A model generated the notes under the pieces. It saw only the letters and a program-made list of their open reading frames with translations, did not search any database and was not told where the DNA came from. A stretch of DNA of 64,000 nt from Desulfurobacteriaceae bacterium (GTDB taxonomy: Bacteria; Aquificota; Aquificia; Desulfurobacteriales; Desulfurobacteriaceae). The translations under genes and the position numbers were made by a program. The stretch is from contig JAMOTD010000014.1 of NCBI GenBank assembly GCA_027068415.1, positions 62,001 through 126,000 on the forward strand, given 5' to 3'. Positions 27,012 to 35,403 of this stretch are shown one piece after another (the stretch's first letter is position 1; each line of letters starts with the position of its first letter).

Positions 27012-28386
27012 AGGCGTTTCCCGGGAAGAAAAGCCCGCCGCCCAAGCTCAGCTTTTTTCTGGGTGAGGTTAAGCTATACTTGAGGAATAGGGAGACGCCG
27101 GCAAATCTTCCCCTGCTCTTTAGCTTCCTTTTGCCTATTAAAATCGTTTTGCCCTTACCGTTCACGCCGTAGAGGGAGCTTGAGAGAGAAAACTCTTTTA
27201 AGCTCAGCTTAAACTCCGCTCCCGTAAGGTTCATCGGGTCAAGGGCGAAGAATGGGGTTTTACCGTCGGTATAGAGCTCTCCTTTTGACTGGGGAGGCAT
27301 ACTGAGGGAGCTGTCAGTAAAGAAGTTGAGGTTTAAGTCTTTAACCTTTCCCCCAAGTCTCAACAGGTAGGAGCTCCCCCTGACGGAGGCAAAGGCCGAG
27401 AAGCTCCCGCTCCAGCCTTTAAGGTTAAACCTGCTTCCGGTTGAAAAGGGGAGCTCTCTTTCTTTTGTGAACCTGTCGTAGAGGTAGGTTAGCTCAACTC
27501 CCGAAGAGTTTGAAAAGTGGTAAGTTAGCCCGCCCCTTAAGGAGAGGAGCCCCTTCAGGTCTATCTGGTTTTCGTAGTTTCTGAAGGCCTGATAAGAGGC
27601 CGAAAGTGAGAGCTTTTTGTCAACAAAGTCGCCTAAGGCCTCAGCCGAGAGGGGGCTCCATGATTCAAGGGGATTCTCCCTGCGGAGGATACCGAGCTTT
27701 AAAAGGAGCGTGTCTTTGAGCCAGAACTCCTTTGAGAGCTCCCTTATTGCTACGCCGAGCTCTGTTTTGTCTCCCGACCTAATTAGCCTCAATCCTGCTC
27801 CCCTGTAGTAGAGGGCGGTAAAAGAGTAACTCTTTGAAAGCTCCCTGTTTACCGAAGTTCCGAAAGAAAACTCAACTCCTTTCTCCTTTTTACCTTCCTT
27901 CCTGCTTTCGGGGAACTTAACCTCCCTGCCTCCTTCCTCTCCTACTTCCCTTTTGGTGTTCTCCTTTAATAGAGATTCAATCAGCTGGGAAATTCTCTCT
28001 TGCTCTTTAGGATTTTCCCTAACCCTTCTTTTGGGAGAAGGTCGGGGCTTTTCCGTTTGCTTAGGAAGAACCCACCTTTTGGGCAGGTAGTAGCACTTCC
28101 TCAGGAAAGCTCCCTTAAACCCCTTCTTTCTCAAACGGTTAAGAGCCCTTCTTGCTTCCCCTATCTCTTTCCAGAACCCGATTCTGAGGGTATAGTACCG
28201 GCCGATTTTCTCAAGCCTTACCCCTTTAAACTCCCGGTTAAGCTCTTTGAAGAGCTCCCTCTCTCTTTCAGTTATCTCCTTACTTGACAGGAGCTGAATA
28301 CAGTAATAGCTCTTATCTGTCTGGGCCCCGACGCCCTTGAGGGGGATTAAAATCAGGGCCCACGTCAGAGCTAAGCGTTTAAGCAT
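26956..28386 (-). CDS. SPOR-domain protein with C-terminal outer-membrane barrel
   Basis: This 476-residue protein starts with a signal peptide (ending VGA). A SPOR-like domain is at about 25-110 (YYCIQLLSSKE, then GRYYTLRIGFWKEIGEARRALNRLRKKG), followed by a proline/charged linker at 115-170. About 300 residues of alternating beta-strand pattern end in an aromatic residue (VKVSW), the usual barrel terminus. SPOR domains bind denuded septal peptidoglycan. A SPOR-barrel fusion plus a TPR lipoprotein resembles polymer-export pairs such as AlgK/AlgE in layout only. It overlaps the regulator gene by 16 bases. Confidence 0.6.
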   Translation of the reverse strand: MLKRLALTWALILIPLKGVGAQTDKSYYCIQLLSSKEITERERELFKELNREFKGVRLEKIGRYYTLRIGFWKEIGEARRALNRLRKKGFKGAFLRKCYYLPKRWVLPKQTEKPRPSPKRRVRENPKEQERISQLIESLLKENTKREVGEEGGREVKFPESRKEGKKEKGVEFSFGTSVNRELSKSYSFTALYYRGAGLRLIRSGDKTELGVAIRELSKEFWLKDTLLLKLGILRRENPLESWSPLSAEALGDFVDKKLSLSASYQAFRNYENQIDLKGLLSLRGGLTYHFSNSSGVELTYLYDRFTKERELPFSTGSRFNLKGWSGSFSAFASVRGSSYLLRLGGKVKDLNLNFFTDSSLSMPPQSKGELYTDGKTPFFALDPMNLTGAEFKLSLKEFSLSSSLYGVNGKGKTILIGKRKLKSRGRFAGVSLFLKYSLTSPRKKLSLGGGLFFPGNAFEERKPKAGGYLDVKVSW

Positions 28387-28997
28387 TCCACCAGCTCTCC
28401 CTGATTGATGAGAGCCTGAATTAACTTCTGGAACTTGAGGAACTTAATAATCAGCTGAGTCCTGTTTTCGCACTTAACCTTTTTGAGGAGGTGGTTGATG
28501 TAGTACTTGATGCTCTGCTCGGTCAGTCCCAGCTCTTTTGCAATTTCCTTGTTGGTGTAGCCCTTTAGGAGGAAGTGGATAATCTTCAGCTCCTTCATTG
28601 AGAAATTCCTTACCGCAAGGTCGTCTTTTAGGATGTAGTGGAAGATGGAGCGTTTAATCCAGACTTCTCCTGCCTTAACCGCGTAAAAGAGCTTCTTTAG
28701 TAGCTTTGGGTCCATGTCCTTGTAGATTACTCCTTTTATGGGGAAGAGCTTTAAAAAGACGGCTATGTCGTCCTCTGAGAGTTCGTAGTCAAGGAGTACT
28801 AAAATTTTCTCCTCTTCAATCAACTTCTGTATTTCGGGAAGGTTGTTAAGGAGAAACTCGTCATCAACAATCACTATGTCGGCGTTCTGCCAGTAAGAGA
28901 GGTACTTAATTTCCTCTCCTAAGCTGTCTATCTTTTCCTTCAGGAGCTCCGAGATAAAGCGGTTTGTCAGGGCACAAGAGACTTTCATCTCCTCCAT
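28371..28997 (-). CDS. LuxR-type response-regulator-like activator (CsgD-like)
   Basis: This 208-residue protein has a receiver-like N-terminal half (ADIVIVDDEFLLNN, GVIYKDMDPKLLKKLFYAVKAGEVWI) and a C-terminal LuxR/FixJ helix-turn-helix at about 130-195 (FSMKELKIIHFLLKGYTNKEIAKELGLTEQSIKYYINHLLKKV). Domain order and length match CsgD, the curli/cellulose master activator of enterobacteria. The receiver looks incomplete as a canonical phospho-acceptor. The gene sits 3.2 kb beyond the curli operon, convergent to it. GGAGGAG precedes the ATG. The CsgD-like role is inferred from context. Confidence 0.75.
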   Translation of the reverse strand: MEEMKVSCALTNRFISELLKEKIDSLGEEIKYLSYWQNADIVIVDDEFLLNNLPEIQKLIEEEKILVLLDYELSEDDIAVFLKLFPIKGVIYKDMDPKLLKKLFYAVKAGEVWIKRSIFHYILKDDLAVRNFSMKELKIIHFLLKGYTNKEIAKELGLTEQSIKYYINHLLKKVKCENRTQLIIKFLKFQKLIQALINQGELVECLNA

Positions 28998-29034
28998 TTT
29001 GTTCTCCTCCGTAGTTTTTACGCTTAATTTTCAT

Positions 29035-29787
29035 TTACCAGATAAAGCCAACTCCCAGAGAGAAGACTCTTGAGGTAGCCTTCAAATCGTATCCGTCAAC
29101 GTCGTCGGCTTTACTCAGGCCGTAAGCATAAGAGCCGAAAAGGTAGAGTTGGGAGTTGAGGAAGTACTTCACTCCTCCCTCAATCTCCTTATTTTCCCTC
29201 CTGTCTGAGAAGGGAATGGCTCCCCTCAAGAAAAGGTTCAGGTAGTAGGTAGGGCTACAGCTTATCTTTACGTGGAAGCTCGGGATGACCGTTGAGAGGT
29301 CGTCCTCGGTTTTGGTCGTATTTCCACTGTAGTTGAAGCTCGTTTTTACTTTGTAGTCAATAAAGAAAAGGTTGATTCCCAGTTCAAGGTTCAAGAAGTC
29401 GTAGTTAAGCCGGTCAAGAGGTTGGTAGTAGAGAGTGAGATTAATGTTATTCCCGTCAAGCTTTGTTCCTACTTTCGTTCCCTTTGCAACCGTGTAGTCA
29501 GCAATTGTTAAATCCTCTTTAAGGCGCTTTGAGCCTGTTGTGTGGAGGTGGGTGTACTCAGCTCTTACGTCGGGAATTACGGGGAAGTTCTCAACCGAGT
29601 AGGAGATGCCGAAGCCCTTTTCCGTGTCTGTGGGTACCGTGAAGCTGCTGTCTTTTTCAAGCCGTATTGTTGTTGACGGGCGGTTGACGAAGAGAGTGAG
29701 CTCTTCAAGGAGAAAAGCTTTTGAGCTTTGTGTTGTCGGCAGGAAAAGGGAGAGAGCAGAGAGAAGAGCCAAGCAAGTTTTACGCAT
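29035..29787 (-). CDS. Outer-membrane beta-barrel protein
   Basis: This 250-residue protein has a signal peptide (to about residue 24, ending SSKA) and an eight-or-more-stranded barrel pattern. It ends SLGVGFIW, with the terminal aromatic used for barrel insertion. A TTGAAA-N18-TATAAT promoter and AGAGGG ribosome-binding site lie upstream, making it the first gene of the omp-regulator-SPOR-TPR run. It looks like the OmpW/TIGR04219-type small barrels; the ligand is unknown. Confidence 0.7.
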   Translation of the reverse strand: MRKTCLALLSALSLFLPTTQSSKAFLLEELTLFVNRPSTTIRLEKDSSFTVPTDTEKGFGISYSVENFPVIPDVRAEYTHLHTTGSKRLKEDLTIADYTVAKGTKVGTKLDGNNINLTLYYQPLDRLNYDFLNLELGINLFFIDYKVKTSFNYSGNTTKTEDDLSTVIPSFHVKISCSPTYYLNLFLRGAIPFSDRRENKEIEGGVKYFLNSQLYLFGSYAYGLSKADDVDGYDLKATSRVFSLGVGFIW

Positions 29788-29840
29788 AAAAGCCCTCTGA
29801 TTAAGCCGTTAAGTTCGATATTTAGCTATCTTGAGACTTT

Positions 29841-29870
29841 ATTATATTCTTTCTTAAGTTAGGTTTTCAA
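29841..29870 (-). promoter_or_regulatory. Promoter of the barrel/LuxR operon
   Basis: On the minus strand TTGAAA (29870-29865) and TATAAT (29846-29841) are separated by 18 bases. The predicted transcript starts about 45 bases before the ATG at 29787. Confidence 0.5.
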
Positions 29871-30190
29871 GTTGTACAGAAAGTTGGTATTTGTGGGCTA
29901 TCACTACTAAACTTTGGTATAAAGAGAACCAAACTTAAGGTAGGGAAGTTAAGCTCTGCAGAAGGGCGATAAGGGTACTTGGCCCTAAGCATACCCCTTA
30001 GCGCTACATCTTTCTCCAGCTCGCGGTAGGTACTTTAAAGAGCTCCTGATTTCCTCACTTGGAGAGGATAAGCTCCCCATGAACCGGTTAAAAAGATAAA
30101 AGATAGTAATTCTGAATACGTAGCTGGGGGAGCCCTCGGTTTATCTAATAGGTTTCGGAAGTAAGTTTATGCCTATTCCTGCTCTATGGT
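29871..30190. other. Gap without recognisable genes
   Basis: No frame with convincing coding character was found on either strand. Short stems such as GATAAGGGTACTTGGCCCT are present. It marks the left edge of the gene-poor decayed region. Confidence 0.4.
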
Positions 30191-30430
30191 TTATTCCTCT
30201 TCCTCCTTTACCCTGCTCTTAGATTCCAGCGTAGAGGCAATCTCGGCAACCGTGGAGTTCTCCAGCTTCTCCTCTATGATGGTTCTTATCAGCCTGTTTA
30301 GCTTCTGCTCGTTATTTCCGGCTATTCCGTAGAGGATATAGTAAGGCCTTTTGGGTATAGAGAGTCTAACTGTTTGGTTCGTTCTCTTACCAGCTTTTCT
30401 GCCTCTGGCTATTTTTCCTTCGCGCTTTGA
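30191..30430 (-). pseudogene. Remnant of a small basic protein gene, start lost
   Basis: An open minus-strand frame of about 79 codons has protein-like sequence: basic N-terminus (REGKIARGRKAGKRTNQT), a VRLSIPKRPYYILYGI stretch, an NNEQKLNRLIRTIIEEKL helix and an acidic tail ending EEEE. It contains no ATG, GTG or TTG, so it has lost its start or relies on a frameshift. The strand-helix-helix look is faintly like a ribbon-helix-helix DNA-binding protein. It lies downstream of the frameshifted coiled-coil gene on the same strand. Confidence 0.4.
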
Positions 30431-30458
30431 AGTTTAATTTCTTTTAAAAAAGTATACT

Positions 30459-30979
30459 CTAGCTACTGACCTTTAGGTGAGAAAAGTTATATCTCTGCCT
30501 GAACCTGAGAACCTTTGGAGAAGCCTTAATAGTTATCCTTTCCTCCTCAAGATTGTCTATTCTGTACTGAAGTTTTCTAATAAGGCGTTGGTACTCTATC
30601 TCCCTGCTCTTTAAGAGCTGTTGTTTCTTTCTGAGCTCCCTTAACTCCCTCTCGGTTTCCTTTTTGAGAAGCTCAAACTTGCTTTTGCTGCTCTATTAAA
30701 TATTGAATCATTACTTCATCTAGATCACTACTACCACTGTGTTCTTTCAAGAGCGTGGGGATTTTCTGAAACAGGGTGTAAAGTAAAAGAAAAGTGATTC
30801 CTGAACCAAGGCTCACTACTATGAGAAAAGTTCCCAGATAGACCCCCCTGAAGGGCCCAGAGGTCGGGGTTTACTGCACTCCCTAGGCAGCGTTTAAGAG
30901 ATTGACTAAGACTTCGGTTTTCAAGGAAAAGGTAGAAGATAGCAATGGTTTCTATCAGGATAATGAACCACCTAACCAC
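30459..30979 (-). pseudogene. Frameshifted two-helix membrane protein with coiled coil
   Basis: Three overlapping frames join into one protein of about 170 residues. First is a GTG-started membrane segment (WFIILIETIAIFYLFLENRS), then GVYLGTFLIVV and ITFLLLYTL in a second frame, then a coiled coil (ELLKKETERELRELRKKQ and onwards) in a third. The first shift coincides with a six-base homopolymer (forward C at 30843-30848); removing one base restores the frame. The second is near 30694. The GTG overlaps the stop of the preceding 33-codon gene. It is either a true pseudogene or homopolymer sequencing errors. Function unknown. Confidence 0.5.
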
Positions 30980-31073
30980 TTTCCCTATCCCTTAATACCG
31001 AGATTAAACTGTAGAGAGTGACAACAATTAAAAGTCCGAGAACGGTGTAGCCGAAAATACTGAGTACCAGCAT
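30972..31073 (-). CDS. 33-residue single-helix membrane peptide
   Basis: An ATG with GGAGGGAG 5 bases upstream opens a 33-codon frame encoding one hydrophobic helix (YTVLGLLIVVTLYSLI) and a charged tail. Its stop overlaps the start of the next (frameshifted) membrane gene, so it was part of a small operon. Function unknown. Confidence 0.45.
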   Translation of the reverse strand: MLVLSIFGYTVLGLLIVVTLYSLISVLRDRESG

Positions 31074-31501
31074 TTTTCTCCCTCCTCTCCCTGGTTAAGG
31101 AAGCCGCCCCACTTTTCTACTTTAAATCTTAATTTTTGTTGAAGTTTGTGTAGGACGATTGGAGTTTAGTTAATTCCAAATATCTGTATTAGCCTATCCT
31201 CCCAATTCATTTTCAACTTTTGGCCTTGACGCCTGACTGGGCTTTTTCAACCTATGGCTGTAAAGTTTGGCTAGGAAATCACTTGAGAGACGGAAATTAA
31301 GATAGGTATTAAGTAAGTCATTTCTAGTCGCAAAAAGTTTTACGTAAGAACTTTTTCTTGGAATAATAAGTGGTTATTCAGATGTTAGATGTTATTAGTA
31401 ACTTGATTACCATAAGATTTACACTTTAGAGGCTGTATAATAAGTTTGCCGGCTTGCTCGCACATCTATCAACGTAGATTCTATTTGTTTGAAATTAAAT
31501 A
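31074..31501. other. Gap without recognisable genes
   Basis: This AT-rich stretch has stops in all frames. I see no gene, clear repeat or promoter beyond random A/T tracts. Confidence 0.4.
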
Positions 31502-31822
31502 CTAAATAATTTCAAAAATTTTTTCTTCTTCAGAGATAAGCCGAGACATCATTTCACTAATTAAAATTTCATTATTGTATTCAAGAGCAAAGTCTATAGG
31601 TCTAGCACCAAACTTATCTCTAGTAGTAACATAAGCGTCTTTTTTTATTAGCAGTAGTGCCAATTCTGTATGTTTATTCTTGGTAGCCCAATGCAAAGGA
31701 GTCCAGCCTTCCTTATCTTTAGTATTAACATTAATCCCTTTATCTAATAATAATTTAATTTTCTCTATGTCACCTTCTCTAACAGATTGATATAAAGCTA
31801 AAATTTCCTTCTTCTCTGCCAT
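31502..31822 (-). CDS. Small ankyrin-repeat protein
   Basis: This 106-residue protein has about three ankyrin repeats: VREGDIEKIKLLLDKGINVNTKD, KEGWTPLHWATKNKHTELALLLIKKDA and KFGARPIDFALEYNN. There is no signal peptide, so it is cytoplasmic. Codon use is much more AT-rich than the 854-residue ankyrin protein at 22.7 kb, so it is probably of different origin rather than a recent copy. A short GGAG Shine-Dalgarno and a TATAAT (minus, 31861-31856) are upstream. Confidence 0.75.
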   Translation of the reverse strand: MAEKKEILALYQSVREGDIEKIKLLLDKGINVNTKDKEGWTPLHWATKNKHTELALLLIKKDAYVTTRDKFGARPIDFALEYNNEILISEMMSRLISEEEKIFEII

Positions 31823-31894
31823 CGCTCTACTCCATCAATGGTTTTTCAAAACTTTATTATAACTTATCAGAATCTTTCAGGAAAGACTCACTGG

Positions 31895-32797
31895 AGGATG
31901 TTTGAAAAATCCACCACACCAAAAAGAGAAGCCCCGGATTAAAGAGGATAAACTTTGCCATCACAAACAACTGAGCCAGGTGGAAACTTCTTGTCCTCTC
32001 ATAACTTCCTAAATCCTGAATCCTGCTTAATCTCCCCGAAAATACTTTCTATGAGTCCCCTATACCGGTAAACCTCATCAGACTCAACAAGCCTCTTAGC
32101 CAGACACCTACTCTCAGACCTTACACTCTTGCTGACACTTTCTTTCACCTTGAATAAGAAACAAGCTCAATAAACCTAACGCTATCGTAAGCTTTATTTG
32201 CAAGCAAAGGCTTGTTCTGTAAAACTCTTAGAATGAACCCCCTCTCTAAGAGCCGATGGATTATCCTCTCTCCAACTTTTACTTCCGAAGAATAACTACG
32301 TTCTGGAAAGACAGTCAGAACAAACCTTTTACCGTTCTCAAGGTGAACGCTTAGAACAGCGACTTTAATGTGGCTCTTAACTCTCTTTACCTCAAGCCCT
32401 CTAAGTATCCTCAATCGTACTTAAATCCCATTCCATCTACTATCAGGAACTTTATTTGCCTGTGATATTTGCCAAGGAGCTTTCGGGAGATGAAGTTGAG
32501 GTAATCTATTAAGAGGATAGGAGATAGTTTTTTGAAGCGGTAGTAATAGGTTGAGAAGTCTGGTATGTTTTCTCTTCCAAATATCTGAGCTGCAAAGTGT
32601 TCTAAGTCCCTGAAGGAAAGTCTCCAGGCTACCTGCAAAAATAAGAGGGAGAGAATTGGATAGTCAGGATGCTTTCTGGGTCTTCCCCTTTTGATCTTGA
32701 GGGGATATAAATACTTTATTAGAGCCTGTCTTCTCCGGTTCATATAGGTTTTTGAGAGTTTGAGGATTTGTTGGAAGTTGAGTCTCCTTGCTTTCAT
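31895..32797 (-). pseudogene. Broken DDE transposase (IS5-like)
   Basis: Reading from 32797 downward gives a transposase in pieces. First are an N-terminal region (KIKRGRPRKHPDYPILSLLF, WRLSFRDLEHFAAQIFG) and the first catalytic Asp in IVDGMGF. A frameshift near 32411 follows, then a middle part with the second Asp in LANKAYDS, a shift near 32150, and the third acidic residue in RGLIESIFGEIKQ. A last shift near 32010 precedes a hydrophobic tail. At least three shifts make it inactive. The domain order suits IS5-type elements. No convincing terminal inverted repeats or target duplications were found, so the element boundaries are unknown. Confidence 0.7.
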
Positions 32798-32930
32798 ACC
32801 GGGGAGGATAGGTTTTTTTTATGGGATTGGCAATTTTCAAACCCCCTCATTGTTAAGCTTGAAATTTCCAGATGGAGCAAAAGAGAAAAAGCTTCTGTCT
32901 GTTTATGCCTAGAGTTGCTGAGGTTCATTA

Positions 32931-33121
32931 ATGACTCACAGAGACTTGATAGATAAAGTTATCAAGGAGTTCGAGATTAAAAGGAAAATACTAAGGCTAT
33001 TGTGAAGTGGGAATAGCTGAAATTGTGAGTAAGGGAGAGAGTCTTTATTTAAAGGTTTGAAGCTTTTGAATTGAGAAAGCTGGAGGAGAGGAAGGTAAGG
33101 AATTCAGGGACAAGAAAATAA
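32931..33121 (+). pseudogene. HU/IHF-like DNA-binding protein remnant
   Basis: An ATG opens MTHRDLIDKVIKEFEIK, which resembles the start of HU proteins. After an in-frame stop (33003-33005), other frames give IAEIVSKGESLYLKGFEAFELRK and then RKVRNSGTRK, the positions of the HU beta-arm GFGxFxxR and R-x-RNPxTG. About six codons are missing from the middle compared with an intact HU and at least two shifts are needed, so it is dead. Assignment is by eye and moderate only. Confidence 0.4.
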
Positions 33122-33184
33122 CAGAAGTTTCAAAGATTTGATATGCAATATCAGTAAGAACTATGATTTTCTTGGAGATAGCAG

Positions 33185-33688
33185 TTACTTTTTAAGAATA
33201 TAGTCTGCAGTTGCTTTGCTTAAACAGAGCAAATGATTTTGGTATTTCTCAAAGGTTAATTTCGAAAGTAGTTTCCCTGCTGTCTCCATAGCAAATCTAA
33301 TAAGTAAAGGATAGAAAAAAGGAGGTGGCTTAAGCTGGAAGGCAAATGTATCTGCCAATAAGTTTTCTCTGAGAAGATGAGTAATAGAGTCTATATCAAT
33401 CGAAATTATTTCTTTTCCGTCTATACTGAGTTTCCTGTATTCTATTTGTTTTATGTATTTCTGCCTGTGCTCTGGTAAGTGTTTTGTGCATAGTTCAAAG
33501 TTTTCTTTTGGTATATAAATTTTATTCTTTGAGTCTATTAATTGATATTTTACCATTAGTTTTTTGAGTTCATAGCTCAGTTTATGAAACTCTTCTTCTA
33601 TGTTTATATTGATAAACGGGAATGTATAAAACTTTTTAGATAGAGTTTGTAGTTCCTGAATAAATAAGTAAAACTCTTTTTTTGCCAT
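33185..33688 (-). CDS. Hypothetical protein in the decayed island
   Basis: This 167-residue AT-rich gene has no recognised domain. The protein is helical and Lys-rich with a hydrophobic stretch (LKPPPFFYPLLIRFAME) but no clear signal peptide or membrane anchor. AGAGGT precedes the ATG. It is one of only two or three apparently intact genes between 29.9 and 34.4 kb and could be recent cargo. Confidence 0.5.
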   Translation of the reverse strand: MAKKEFYLFIQELQTLSKKFYTFPFININIEEEFHKLSYELKKLMVKYQLIDSKNKIYIPKENFELCTKHLPEHRQKYIKQIEYRKLSIDGKEIISIDIDSITHLLRENLLADTFAFQLKPPPFFYPLLIRFAMETAGKLLSKLTFEKYQNHLLCLSKATADYILKK

Positions 33689-34214
33689 AATTTACTTACC
33701 TCTTTAGAATATATTGTGCTTTCATTTAGAAATATAACTTATTTTTTTTCAACTTCAAAGAAGTGAGCTTAACAATTTTGTCATGGGTACCGTCCTACCT
33801 GGAGGACAACACAGGTGCAAGTAAGCCAATCATTATTTCCCCTTCAGGAGAGGAGAAAACTTAAGAACTGCTCCCAATCTAATTGGTTCCCTACCTGTTT
33901 ACTGTAATAGGCAGTTTGTTTATCTTCTTCAGGCTTGCGGCCCTGCTGCAGGGAAGATAATGGGTGTTTATTCACTTAAGGTATTAGAGAGTCCTGAGCT
34001 AAGGGCTTCTTCCCTTGTATTCCTTAACCTTAGTATGTCCTTAGGGAGTTTTAGATTAAATATTAAACAAATTGTTTGTTTTGACACTTAAGCTATTACC
34101 AGTCTTGCTATTAGATTACGGTATTTAGAAGAACGATACTTTTAGCACCTTTGTATAAAGAGCTTTAGGTAGGATACAAAGTTTTTAAACCAAGTCAGAC
34201 CTGTTTAAAGCTTA
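33689..34214. other. Gap with only short open stretches
   Basis: No gene is recognisable. A plus-strand open stretch of about 88 codons ending near 34088 (with ACGPAAGKIMGVYSLKVLES inside) lacks a start and similarity I know. A GC-rich patch near 33940 (GCGGCCCTGCTGCAGGG) can fold. It is probably decayed sequence. Confidence 0.35.
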
Positions 34215-34391
34215 ACGAAACTAAGAACCTTAAAAGAGCTAAAGGAAGACCTTAATCCGGATTTCACCTTTATCCGGAGGCTCAAACGCCCTGTTTTCTA
34301 CAAGAACTCTCTCTTTTACAAGTACGAACTGATAGAGAACATAGAGGGAGCTCCCCTTTCTACAACCTATACTGTTAAGTTTAGGCTTTGA
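34215..34391 (+). pseudogene. C-terminal fragment of an unknown gene
   Basis: A plus-strand frame without start codon reads like protein (LKELKEDLNPDFTFIRRLKR, then YKYELIENIEGAPLSTTYTVKF) and ends at a TGA at 34389-34391. The preceding part is in other frames. The frame on the opposite strand is its shadow. The family was not recognised. Confidence 0.35.
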
Positions 34392-34443
34392 ACATTTAAT
34401 AGTAAGAGCCTTACTAAGGAGAGTTCCGATCTTCCGCAAAAAC

Positions 34444-35403
34444 TTAACTTTGCTCAAAGAGATTAAGGGGGAGAATTCCCTCTACCCCTATAGCCTTCCA
34501 GCCCTTCTCCGTTAGCTTTCTGCCCCGGGGGGTTTTGACTATGAAGCCCATTTCTATCAGGTAGGGCTCGTGGACGTTTTCAATTGTTTCGGGGTCTTCC
34601 TTTAAGACGGTCGCCAAGGTCGTAAGGCCCACCGGTCCCCCTTTGAATACCTCTGCAATTGTCTCAAGGATTTTCCTGTCAAGCCTGTCAAGGCCGAGGG
34701 AGTCAATCCCCAACTCCTTTAAGACCATCTCAACCTCTTCTTTGCCGACCTCTTCCCACCTGTGAACCGTTGCAAAGTCCCTTACTCTCTTTAGAATCTG
34801 GTTGAGGATTCTGGGGGTTCCCCTTGAGCAGCTTCCAAGGAGCTCCAACGCCCCTTCGGTAAGTTTAATGTTTAACTTCTGCGCTCCCCTCCTCGCGACC
34901 TCCTTCATCTCCTCGGGGGTGTAGAGCTCCAGCCTGCAGACTATCCCGAACCTGCTCCTTAAGGGGGGAGTAAGGAGGTTGAGCCGCGTAGTTGCTCCGA
35001 TTAGGGTAAAGGGGGCGAGCTCTATAGAGACTGTCCTCTTCCCTCCCATTACGACGTCAACTCTGAAGTCCTCCATTGCGCTGTAGAGGGTCTCCTCAAC
35101 CGCCCTGTTCAGCCTGTGGATTTCGTCAATGAAGAGGACGTCCCCCTCGCTTAGGCTCGTAAGGATTCCTAAGAGGTCTCCCTTCCTCTCAATTGTCGGG
35201 GCGGAGACCAGCTTAATCTCCCTATCAAGCTCGTTTGCTATTATGGTTGAAAGGGTTGTTTTACCCGTTCCCGGAGGGCCGTAGAAGAGGACGTGGTCAA
35301 GGGGCTCTCCCCTCTTTTTGGCCGACTCTATCGCCACTTTCAGAATCTTCTTTACCCTCTCCTGGCCGATAAAGTCTGATAGTCTCTTAGGTCTCTCTAT
35401 CAA
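34444..35403 (-). CDS. ruvB: Holliday junction branch migration helicase RuvB
   Basis: This 319-residue AAA+ motor drives branch migration with RuvA. Walker A is GPPGTGKTTL near residue 45, Walker B FIDEIHRL, sensor ATTRLNLLTPPLRSRFG, and a C-terminal winged helix (GGPVGLTTLATVLKEDPETIENVHEPYLIEMGFI). It is slightly short at the N-terminus compared with E. coli RuvB. The start is a TTG overlapping the ruvA end by 17 bases, confirming a ruvA-ruvB operon on the minus strand. Confidence 0.96.
   Translation of the reverse strand: MIERPKRLSDFIGQERVKKILKVAIESAKKRGEPLDHVLFYGPPGTGKTTLSTIIANELDREIKLVSAPTIERKGDLLGILTSLSEGDVLFIDEIHRLNRAVEETLYSAMEDFRVDVVMGGKRTVSIELAPFTLIGATTRLNLLTPPLRSRFGIVCRLELYTPEEMKEVARRGAQKLNIKLTEGALELLGSCSRGTPRILNQILKRVRDFATVHRWEEVGKEEVEMVLKELGIDSLGLDRLDRKILETIAEVFKGGPVGLTTLATVLKEDPETIENVHEPYLIEMGFIVKTPRGRKLTEKGWKAIGVEGILPLNLFEQS

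Noticed and set aside
31895-32797. A complete, active insertion sequence.
   Set aside because: At least three frame changes interrupt the transposase and no terminal inverted repeats could be found.
34239-34457. A 72-codon minus-strand frame next to ruvB.
   Set aside because: The opposite strand at 34215-34391 reads more like protein, so the minus frame is probably a shadow; no Shine-Dalgarno is seen.
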